From the NCBI GenBank assembly GCA_900765235.1, contig CAAFRK010000101.1, positions 1 through 6,691 of the forward strand: a stretch of 6,691 nt of DNA, in the 5' to 3' direction. The notes beneath the pieces are model-generated. The model saw only the letters and a list, made by a program, of their open reading frames with translations, did no database searches and had not been told where the DNA came from. A program made the translations under genes and the position numbers. The stretch's first letter is position 1. Every line of letters begins with the position of its first letter. Positions 1 to 5,335 of the stretch are shown here, piece after piece. The DNA is from an uncultured Veillonella sp. (GTDB lineage Bacteria; Bacillota_C; Negativicutes; Veillonellales; Veillonellaceae).

Positions 1-2
1 AG

Positions 3-53
3 CCTTCTAGGTTGAATTTAATCTGGACTATAGCTAAATCAAGCTTACATTAA
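3..53 (+). CDS. possible 3' end of an upstream gene (partial)
   Basis: The third forward frame is open from the window edge to a TAA at 51-53 and would encode about 16 residues ending in ...WTIAKSSLH. The stop codon sits directly against the left arm of a strong plus-strand terminator, which is where a gene end is expected. The other two forward frames stop at 8-10 and 13-15, so they could also be the true end. The fragment is too short to assign to any family, and its reality depends on sequence outside the window. Confidence 0.3.
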   Translation, partial: PSRLNLIWTIAKSSLH

Positions 54-97
54 AGGCTATACTAATATGTGTATCACTATTAGTATAGCCTTTTTTT
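52..97 (+). terminator. Rho-independent terminator of the upstream gene
   Basis: A perfect 13-bp stem is formed by 55-67 and 78-90, extended by three A-T pairs (52-54 with 91-93), around a 10-nt loop. A run of seven T follows at 91-97. The T run lies only on the plus-strand side, so it terminates transcription entering from the left and insulates the exbB operon. Confidence 0.85.
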
Positions 98-109
98 GTC
101 TCATAATTA

Positions 110-138
110 TTTTTAGATGCCTTAAAACATGATATAAT
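110..138 (+). promoter_or_regulatory. probable promoter of the exbB-exbD-tonB operon (extended -10)
   Basis: A perfect TATAAT lies at 133-138 and is preceded by TGA at 130-132, giving an extended -10 (TGnTATAAT). The -35 region is poor: at the ideal 17-bp spacing it reads TTTTTA (110-115), which fits an extended -10 promoter that needs little -35 contact. Transcription would begin near 145, leaving a leader of about 38 nt. I looked for a Fur-type operator, common for TonB systems, and found no convincing one here. Confidence 0.6.
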
Positions 139-182
139 TAAATTTAATGGGGCCTAGAGGGTAACGGCTTTTGGAGGTTAGT

Positions 183-788
183 ATGAGTAGCATAGCGCAT
201 TTATTTGTGGCTGGTGGATTTGTAATGTATCCGCTAGTAATTTTTTTGCTCTTTGCGTTGATGATTGGCATTGAGCGTATCGTTTTATATCGCAAGTTTA
301 CGAAGGACTTGCGTCGCTTTAATAAGGTGTTAGAGAAGAATCAATCTTGGGTCATGTTACCAAGTGTTCTGGAACGCGACACAGAGGAGCTTGGCTCTTT
401 ATTTGCTCGGGCTATGCGCAGTGCAAAGAACTATAATGGTTTAGAAAACCGTTTACAAGACGTAGTATCTTACGCCGATGAGCGTTTAAAACGCGGCCTT
501 AGCTGGCTCAGCATGATCGTAACGATGGCACCGTTGTTAGGGCTGTTGGGTACAGTGCTGGGTATGATTCGCGCCTTCGCAGTAGTAGGTGGCGATATTG
601 GTGCGCCTACCATCATTACAGGCGGTGTATCTGAAGCCTTAGTGGCAACGGCTACAGGCTTGACTGTAGCGATTATCGCTCTTGGCTTTCACAGTTACTG
701 TGCGGCAAAGGTAAACGATTCTATTACTACCTTAGAGCATGAGTGTGGTAATATCCTCGATGCATACAACGAGGAACATGATATATGA
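183..788 (+). CDS. exbB: ExbB/TolQ/MotA-family proton channel subunit
   Basis: This 201-residue inner membrane protein is the pentameric channel subunit that, with ExbD, converts proton motive force into movement of TonB. Three hydrophobic segments are visible at about residues 10-30, 109-133 and 153-173, with a charged cytoplasmic domain between the first and second, as in ExbB. The family signature is clear: APLLGLLGTVLGMI at 116-129 and GGVSEALVATATGL at 147-160. Glu151, Thr124 and Thr156 appear to match the pore residues Glu176, Thr148 and Thr181 of E. coli ExbB. An in-frame TTG at 171 overlaps the ribosome binding site, so I chose ATG 183, five bases after GGAGG (173-177). The C-terminus overlaps exbD by 4 bp (ATGA), indicating translational coupling. 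TolQ is the main alternative, but the following TonB-like gene and the lack of a TolB-Pal set favour ExbB. Confidence 0.93.
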   Translation: MSSIAHLFVAGGFVMYPLVIFLLFALMIGIERIVLYRKFTKDLRRFNKVLEKNQSWVMLPSVLERDTEELGSLFARAMRSAKNYNGLENRLQDVVSYADERLKRGLSWLSMIVTMAPLLGLLGTVLGMIRAFAVVGGDIGAPTIITGGVSEALVATATGLTVAIIALGFHSYCAAKVNDSITTLEHECGNILDAYNEEHDI

Positions 789-1189
789 GACGACGCACAT
801 TAGGGGTTAAAAAAGAACCGACCATCATGATTATCCCTATGATCGATATCGTATTTTTCTTATTGGTATTCTTCATGGTTGGCACGCTGTACATGAATAC
901 AGAGCAACAAATTCCGCTCAATTTGCCATCTGCATCCACATCTACAGCAAAATCTATTGAACCTATTACGATTACGCTCACCACAACGCACACGCTATAT
1001 ATCGATAATCAGGAAATCTCTTCCGACCGATTGGCTGAAGAGGTGCGGTCTATCGTTAAACAAGCACCGCGACAAGCCTTTGTTATCCGCGCATCTAAGG
1101 ATGTATATTACAGCGAGGTGATTGCGCTGTTAGATATGCTCAAGGTTAATGGCGCTAAATATATTAGCGTCGCAACGGAACGGAAGTGA
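785..1189 (+). CDS. exbD: ExbD/TolR-family biopolymer transport protein
   Basis: This 134-residue protein is the partner of ExbB in the proton-driven motor. It has a short basic cytoplasmic start (MRRRTLGVKKEP), one membrane helix at about residues 14-37 and a periplasmic domain of about 95 residues. Asp21 within IPMIDIVFF corresponds to the essential membrane aspartate of ExbD (Asp25 in E. coli), the proton-carrying residue. Length and order are typical of the family. The ATG shares four bases with the exbB stop, and GAGGA at 771-775 lies nine bases upstream, so it is coupled to exbB. TolR is the alternative and cannot be separated by sequence alone; the adjacent TonB-like gene supports ExbD. 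Confidence 0.92.
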   Translation: MRRRTLGVKKEPTIMIIPMIDIVFFLLVFFMVGTLYMNTEQQIPLNLPSASTSTAKSIEPITITLTTTHTLYIDNQEISSDRLAEEVRSIVKQAPRQAFVIRASKDVYYSEVIALLDMLKVNGAKYISVATERK

Positions 1190-1193
1190 TTCT

Positions 1194-2027
1194 ATGTTTG
1201 AATCGCATTATTTGAAACCGTTCATCGTGTCCTTAGGTATTACGACGATACTCGTTTCTGGGATGGGTCTTTCTTTGCGGGGAATGGCAGGTACAGGTGC
1301 CGCCCATGATGCGGCTGAAATTAGCTTTGATTTGCCTGATGATGGTGAAAGCAGTACAGAGGTAACCGAACCAACTCCACAACCTGAGGAGAAGGCTGCC
1401 CCCGCAGAGGCAGTACCAGAACGTACAGAACCAAAGCCTAAACCTCAGTCACAACCTATGGTGGCGGCTGTGACGTCTGATGAAAATGAACGAACTAAAA
1501 CATTAGATACAAATGCTAGTGCACCAGAGCAACGACGAGAGTGGGCTATTCCTAAAGCCATCGAATCTGAAGCAGCTGGTGTAGAACAAGCGGTTGTAAC
1601 TCATGACAAACAATCAAAACCGAAAGAGGCTCCTATGGGGAAGGATGTTACATCTGACCCTAATGCCAATGGTGATGGTCGTACGGAATCAGCTGATTTA
1701 TCATTCCTATCAGATCTTGCGTGGAGCTTGTTGACGCCTGGTCAGCAAGAGTTATTACGACAACCAGCGATTAATCCAAGCGCATATCTTCGTCGTGTCC
1801 AAGAACAAGGCGCGAGATCTTCTGTAACGGGTACTGTTACGGTGAAGGTGAACTTTGGCGAAGATGGCCATGTCATCGTTGCTCAGAATACACCGCGCAT
1901 CGTGGTGGACGGTGTGCCGCCTGATGTAATGGAAGAGGCGTTGCGCATTGTTAAAACCAGTGGCAGCATCGTCAACAACTCTGGACGCATACAAACCTTA
2001 ACAATCCCTGTCGTTATGGGACAATAA
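1194..2027 (+). CDS. tonB: TonB-like energy transducer, divergent
   Basis: This 277-residue protein probably spans the periplasm to pass ExbBD energy to outer membrane receptors. It has an N-terminal anchor helix at about residues 8-28, an acidic and proline-rich stretch (about 57-88, including PKPKPQSQP), a long low-complexity linker, and a C-terminal domain from about 190 that resembles TonB. In that domain the pattern GTVTVKVNFGEDGHV (213-227) matches the usual G-x-V-x-V-x-F-x-x-x-x-G-x-V strand, while later positions diverge. The anchor helix lacks the histidine found in classical TonB. I chose ATG 1194, four bases after the exbD stop and seven after a weak GGAAG (1182-1186). An upstream in-frame ATG at 1149 would add 15 residues that lie wholly inside exbD. 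Operon position strongly supports the TonB role; a TolA-like role is the alternative. Confidence 0.8.
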   Translation: MFESHYLKPFIVSLGITTILVSGMGLSLRGMAGTGAAHDAAEISFDLPDDGESSTEVTEPTPQPEEKAAPAEAVPERTEPKPKPQSQPMVAAVTSDENERTKTLDTNASAPEQRREWAIPKAIESEAAGVEQAVVTHDKQSKPKEAPMGKDVTSDPNANGDGRTESADLSFLSDLAWSLLTPGQQELLRQPAINPSAYLRRVQEQGARSSVTGTVTVKVNFGEDGHVIVAQNTPRIVVDGVPPDVMEEALRIVKTSGSIVNNSGRIQTLTIPVVMGQ

Positions 2028-2075
2028 AGAGGCATATCACATACTATGTATGTAAGATATGCCTCTTTTACTTTT
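2026..2075 (+). terminator. terminator of the exbB-exbD-tonB operon, possibly bidirectional
   Basis: A perfect 13-bp stem pairs 2026-2038 with 2056-2068, and a second 5-bp stem inside it pairs 2039-2043 with 2049-2053. The left arm begins within the tonB stop codon. A T-rich tail (TTTACTTTT) follows. Read from the other strand, the hairpin is followed by TTTATTGT, so it may also stop the minus-strand gene ending at 2182, for which no other terminator is evident. Confidence 0.8.
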
Positions 2076-2113
2076 GTAGTATTAATTATTTTACTTTTGC
2101 AGTATTAGTTAAT
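2068..2113. repeat. tandem pair of 23-bp near-identical units
   Basis: Units 2068-2090 and 2091-2113 both start TTACTTTTG and share AGTATTA, differing at three of 23 positions. They directly follow the tonB hairpin. The first unit supplies the terminator's T-rich tail, so the duplication may have copied part of the terminator. No function is visible. Confidence 0.7.
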
Positions 2114-2181
2114 TGTAGCGTGTTATTTATACTCTCCAGAATATTATGGAAATATAATTCATACGGAAAAACTGTATCCCA

Positions 2182-2592
2182 TTAATCTTGGTTTGTAAGC
2201 ATTGTTTTGGTAGAGTTGAATACCGCAAGGTATACGATAGCACCGCCGATAAACAATGTAACTTGCATAGGTGCGCTAAATTGATCGACACGCCATAACG
2301 CAAAGGCGTAGAAGAACATTGTTACTAGCATGATGAGGAATGCGATGATAACGCGTACATTGGTGTTAACCGCTAAGGATGTAGTTATGCGAGATTTATT
2401 GAGTACTACGTAAATTAAGGACACGATGATATCTGCTGTAAAGATGGAGAATACATAATTGAGATCAAACTCTCCAAATAAAACTACAGCCAAGCCGATA
2501 AAGCTAAGTCCAAAGAATAAGCGCAATAGCATGCCTATAGTATTCGATTCGTTGCGCTGTGCACGACGCTCTTTGCGATTTAAATTTGCCAT
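2182..2592 (-). CDS. small four-helix membrane protein of unknown function
   Basis: I do not recognise this 136-residue protein. It opens with a hydrophilic, strongly basic stretch (NRKERRAQRNE, residues 5-15), followed by four hydrophobic segments at about 19-39, 44-64, 79-99 and 109-126. This predicts a small inner membrane protein whose basic N-terminus faces the cytoplasm. Asp54, Asp103 and Arg101 are the charged residues in or near helices. No catalytic motif is seen. An in-frame ATG seven codons upstream (2613) is possible, but a strong GGGAGG at 2598-2603 lies five bases before the ATG at 2592, which fixes the start. It runs opposite to its neighbours as a single-gene unit. Codons read smoothly throughout, so it is probably a real gene; it could be lineage-specific. 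Confidence 0.8.
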   Translation of the reverse strand: MANLNRKERRAQRNESNTIGMLLRLFFGLSFIGLAVVLFGEFDLNYVFSIFTADIIVSLIYVVLNKSRITTSLAVNTNVRVIIAFLIMLVTMFFYAFALWRVDQFSAPMQVTLFIGGAIVYLAVFNSTKTMLTNQD

Positions 2593-2635
2593 GAAAGCCT
2601 CCCTATTTTTCATAGTAGATTTAGTCTGTATGTTT

Positions 2636-2641
2636 ATTATA
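2636..2641 (-). promoter_or_regulatory. candidate -10 element for the minus-strand membrane protein gene
   Basis: Reading on the minus strand, a perfect TATAAT lies 44 bases before the start codon. The -35 at 16-18 bp spacing is poor (around TATCAT), so the assignment rests on the -10 and position only. The surrounding DNA is AT-rich, where chance TATAAT matches are common. Confidence 0.35.
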
Positions 2642-2706
2642 TATCACAATGTACAGCTATGATACATTATTAGTAAATTTATTTATTGTTATATTACTTA
2701 TAAGGT

Positions 2707-2722
2707 ATAACTCCGTAGTTAT
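2707..2722. repeat. short inverted repeat upstream of the M48 protease gene
   Basis: ATAACT (2707-2712) and AGTTAT (2717-2722) form a 6-bp dyad with a 4-nt centre. It overlaps a possible -10 (TATAAC, 2706-2711). It shares the AACT/AGTT core with the second dyad at 2762-2789, so both may belong to one regulatory arrangement. Short dyads occur by chance in AT-rich DNA. Confidence 0.4.
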
Positions 2723-2761
2723 GTGGGGTCTAATGAGGTAATAATTTTTAAAATAAACGTG

Positions 2762-2789
2762 TAACTATATGAAATGTAACGTATAGTTA
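2762..2789. repeat. inverted repeat just upstream of the M48 protease gene
   Basis: TAACTATA (2762-2769) is a perfect inverted match to TATAGTTA (2782-2789), with a wobble and a G-C pair continuing inward to leave an 8-nt loop. No T run follows, so it is not a terminator. It ends about 30 bases before the protease start and precedes a possible -10 (TAGAAT, 2793-2798), a position suited to an operator. Confidence 0.45.
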
Positions 2790-2821
2790 TCTTAGAATAT
2801 GAGTGCATAAAGAGAGTGTGT

Positions 2822-3781
2822 ATGATTCAAGTTATTCTTACCTATATTGTTAACGTTATTATTGTATTTATCTTTTTCCCAATTTTGGAGTCCGCAGTTC
2901 AATACGTATATCCTTTTTCTTGGGCTTGGCTTATGAAACCGCTACAATTAGCGGATAAGTTAGAGGTGTATATCGTTATAGCCGTTGCATTGCCTATTAT
3001 AGTGGCTATAGGATTATTTTTGCCGCCTTTTAGTTGGATTGCTCATGCCATGCAAGGTGAAAGAAAACCAAGTGCAGAAGAATCGGCCTATCTTGAACCA
3101 ATATTTGAAAAATTATGTGCCTATAGTGAGGTAAAACGTGATTCACTAACTGTGCGTATGCGTAATGATGAGGATATCAATGCCTTTGCTTCGGGAATCA
3201 ATCATATTACGATACATACAGGTGCCTTACGAGCATTAAGTGAGGATCAATTGGTAGGCGTTTTGGCGCATGAGTTGGGTCATTTGCGTCATCGCGATAC
3301 CATTTATTTAACTATAACCTATGCCATGGATCGACTAGGGCAATTGATTTTAAATCTTGTAATATTGCTTAACTTTGCATTGAATATACTGGCAATTATA
3401 CCGATTGTTAATATTGTAGTTCGCATTATTCAATTAGCTATAGTCATTATGATTACAGCGGTGGAATACATACTACAGTTTCCGAAGTGGATAACCTATT
3501 ATTTTGATAGCCGTCGCCGTGAGTATGCTGCTGATGCGTACGCTATATCAATTGGTTTAGGTCGAGAATTGCGGGATGGCCTCGTTTCATTGGGCCTAGC
3601 GACTGACCAAATTGGCATGCTTGAGAATGGCGAATTATATGATCGTGAAAGTACGGGATTTTTTAGCCGTTTATTTATTACCCATCCAAAAATGATTAAA
3701 CGAATTCATCGCATCGATGAAGGCATAGAGGTGTACGAGTTGAAAAAAAATCATATGTGGAACCGACTGTTAAAAAAATAG
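2822..3781 (+). CDS. membrane M48-family zinc metalloprotease (HtpX/Ste24-like)
   Basis: This 319-residue protein is predicted to be an integral membrane zinc endopeptidase facing the cytoplasm, of the M48 family whose members include HtpX and act in membrane protein quality control. The zinc site is complete: HELGH at residues 150-154 (ligands His150 and His154, catalytic Glu151) and the third ligand Glu234 in REYAAD, the usual second M48 motif. NAFASG at 120-125 and THP at 287-289 are also typical of the family. Hydrophobic segments lie at about 3-22, 48-70, 173-197 and 198-217, the last two between HEXXH and Glu234. The start is ATG 2822 after a weak AAAGAGAG; a GTG two codons upstream (2816) is the alternative. 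I leave the symbol blank because true HtpX identity cannot be proven from this. It appears to be transcribed alone. Confidence 0.9.
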   Translation: MIQVILTYIVNVIIVFIFFPILESAVQYVYPFSWAWLMKPLQLADKLEVYIVIAVALPIIVAIGLFLPPFSWIAHAMQGERKPSAEESAYLEPIFEKLCAYSEVKRDSLTVRMRNDEDINAFASGINHITIHTGALRALSEDQLVGVLAHELGHLRHRDTIYLTITYAMDRLGQLILNLVILLNFALNILAIIPIVNIVVRIIQLAIVIMITAVEYILQFPKWITYYFDSRRREYAADAYAISIGLGRELRDGLVSLGLATDQIGMLENGELYDRESTGFFSRLFITHPKMIKRIHRIDEGIEVYELKKNHMWNRLLKK

Positions 3782-3839
3782 GCTCTGGAAATACGAACGA
3801 TTAGTAAATTTAATATAATTATCATTCGGAAAATTTGGG

Positions 3840-3856
3840 TCCATTCATTGAATGGA
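3840..3856. promoter_or_regulatory. perfect palindrome overlapping the purB -35 region, candidate operator
   Basis: The sequence TCCATTC-ATT-GAATGGA is a perfect 7-bp inverted repeat with a 3-nt centre. It covers the -35 hexamer (TTGAAT, 3848-3853) of the best purB promoter, so a protein bound here would block RNA polymerase. It is not followed by a T run, which argues against a terminator. The regulator is unknown; it does not resemble the Bacillus PurR box. Confidence 0.45.
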
Positions 3857-3876
3857 GCTTTCACATATGGTACAAT
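3848..3876 (+). promoter_or_regulatory. purB promoter
   Basis: TTGAAT (3848-3853) and TACAAT (3871-3876) are separated by exactly 17 bp, and TGG at 3868-3870 makes an extended -10. This is the best sigma-70 type promoter in the window. Transcription would start near 3883, giving a leader of about 37 nt before purB. Confidence 0.7.
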
Positions 3877-3919
3877 TATTGTATAAGAAATCTAGCTTTT
3901 ATCATGCAAAGGAGACATC

Positions 3920-5215
3920 ATGATACCACGTTATACACGAGAAGAAATGGGCCATATTTGGAGCGAACGCAACGAGTTCGACACAATGTTATTGGTAGAA
4001 ACATTGGCATCCGAGGCACAAGCTGAGTTGGGCGTTATCCCTAAAGAAGCGGCTAAAGCCATTCGTGAAAAGGGCAATTTCGACGTTGAACGCATTCATG
4101 AAATCGAAAAGGAAACAAACCACGATATCATTTCCTTCGTAACAGCAGTGGGCGAATACGTAGGTCCTGAAGCGGCTAAATATATCCACCTTGGCCTTAC
4201 ATCTACTGACGTTAAAGATACAGCGCTTGGTTACATGATGAAACAAGCATGCGACATCTTGATTGAAGATTTGAAACGCTTGTACGACGTATTGCGTCGT
4301 CGCGCAGCTGAGTTCAAATACACACCTATGATCGGCCGTACACATGGTATTCACGGCGAACCAACTACATTTGGCTTGAAATTAGCATTGTGGATGGCTG
4401 AGGTAGAACGCGACATCGAACGCATGGAACATGCTCGTAAAAGCGTTGCTGTTGGTAAATTATCCGGCGCCGTTGGTACATATTCCAACATCGATCCATT
4501 CGTAGAACAATATGTATGCGAAAAATTAGGTCTTGAGCCTGTTAAAATCGCTACGCAAGTAGTACAACGTGACCGTCACGCTGAATTGTTGTCCACTATT
4601 GCTGTTGTAGGTGGCACATTAGATAAAATCGCTTTGGAAATCCGTCACTTGCAACGTACAGAGGTGCGCGAAGCAGAAGAATACTTCAGCCCTAAACAAA
4701 AGGGTTCCTCCGCAATGCCTCATAAACGTAATCCTATTACATGTGAAAGAATTTGCGGTATGGCTCGCTTGCTTCGTGGCTACGCTCAATCTGCTTACGA
4801 AGACCAAGCTTTGTGGCATGAACGCGATATTTCCCACAGCTCTGTAGAACGTGTTATCTTGCCAGATGCAACAATTGCATTGAACTACATGCTTCACCTT
4901 ACAATTCGCACTATCGATAAATTGTTGGTATATCCTGAAACAATGCTTAAAAACCTCAACCTTACAGGCGGCCTTGTATTCAGCCAAACAATTTTGACTC
5001 ACCTTGTAGACAAAGGTGCAGTACGTGACGAAGCATACCGTTGGGTTCAAAAATACGCTATGGAACGCTGGCTTGAAGGCAAAGATTTTGCTACAGGTCT
5101 TAAATCTGATGAAAACATCAAGAAATACATGACTGCTGAAGAAATCGATGCATGCTTCGATCCTCATAAATTGTTAAAACATGTTGATACAATCATGGCT
5201 CGCTTTGGCCTATAA
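3920..5215 (+). CDS. purB: adenylosuccinate lyase
   Basis: This cytoplasmic homotetrameric enzyme catalyses two steps of purine synthesis: it releases fumarate from SAICAR to give AICAR, and from adenylosuccinate to give AMP. The 431 residues equal the usual length of Bacillus-type PurB. The fumarase/aspartase superfamily signature GSSAMPHKRNP is at 262-272, with Ser263 as the expected catalytic base on the mobile loop. TSTD at 94-97, RTHGIHGEPT at 140-149 (His142, the likely general acid) and His68 in ETNHD complete the active site. AAGGAG ends at 3914, five bases before ATG. It has its own promoter and a terminator-like hairpin after it, so it is probably a single-gene unit away from the main pur operon. 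Codon use is more uniform than in the neighbours, consistent with high expression. Confusion with other lyases is unlikely given the PurB-type motifs. Confidence 0.97.
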   Translation: MIPRYTREEMGHIWSERNEFDTMLLVETLASEAQAELGVIPKEAAKAIREKGNFDVERIHEIEKETNHDIISFVTAVGEYVGPEAAKYIHLGLTSTDVKDTALGYMMKQACDILIEDLKRLYDVLRRRAAEFKYTPMIGRTHGIHGEPTTFGLKLALWMAEVERDIERMEHARKSVAVGKLSGAVGTYSNIDPFVEQYVCEKLGLEPVKIATQVVQRDRHAELLSTIAVVGGTLDKIALEIRHLQRTEVREAEEYFSPKQKGSSAMPHKRNPITCERICGMARLLRGYAQSAYEDQALWHERDISHSSVERVILPDATIALNYMLHLTIRTIDKLLVYPETMLKNLNLTGGLVFSQTILTHLVDKGAVRDEAYRWVQKYAMERWLEGKDFATGLKSDENIKKYMTAEEIDACFDPHKLLKHVDTIMARFGL

Positions 5216-5252
5216 TTGTAGGGTACTTCCCACATAACATATGAAAGACTAG

Positions 5253-5316
5253 GGTAGGTATAGACCAATAAGCCTATAGCACATGCATTAGGTGTTGGCT
5301 ATATCTACCTGTTTTT
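5253..5316 (+). terminator. terminator-like hairpin between purB and the MFS gene; possible attenuator
   Basis: Arms 5253-5268 and 5295-5309 form a stem of about 15 pairs with one G-T wobble and one bulged A (5264). The apical region holds a smaller weak hairpin, and GTTTTTATTT follows. It lies 38 bases after the purB stop, so it can end purB. It is also only 9 bases before the AGGAGG of the transporter gene, leaving no room for a promoter in between. It could therefore act as an attenuator or leader terminator for the downstream gene. Confidence 0.75.
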
Positions 5317-5335
5317 ATTTATTTTAGGAGGTTAT

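Noticed and set aside
727..993. Minus-strand open frame of 88 codons across the exbB-exbD junction
   Set aside because: It lies fully opposite two well-supported genes, has no ribosome binding site that I can see and no recognisable protein features.
1149..1193. Upstream ATG start for the TonB-like protein
   Set aside because: The extra 15 residues lie inside exbD in another frame and are not followed immediately by an anchor helix; ATG 1194 gives a normal N-terminus and fits the operon spacing.
1755..1994. Minus-strand open frame inside the tonB-like gene
   Set aside because: It is antisense to the C-terminal domain of a clear gene and lacks its own start signals.
2459..2662. Plus-strand 67-codon open frame opposite the small membrane protein gene
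   Set aside because: It is antisense to the N-terminus of a gene with a strong ribosome binding site, and its product has no family features.
3810..3824. Fur- or PerR-like box before purB (right half ATTATCA perfect)
   Set aside because: The left half matches at only four of seven positions, AT-rich DNA gives such matches by chance, and iron control of purB is not expected.
3794..3828. Possible terminator hairpin after the M48 protease gene
   Set aside because: The arms CGAACGAT and ATCATTCG pair with an internal mismatch over a 19-nt loop, and no T run follows.
3835..4026. Plus-strand 63-codon frame overlapping the start of purB
   Set aside because: It runs through the purB promoter and into purB in another frame, so it is a shadow.
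4619..5167. Minus-strand open frame of 182 codons inside purB, and a similar one at 3989-4354
   Set aside because: Both are antisense shadows of purB, whose regular codon use leaves the opposite strand free of stops. The cysteine- and phenylalanine-rich products look like reverse-strand translation.
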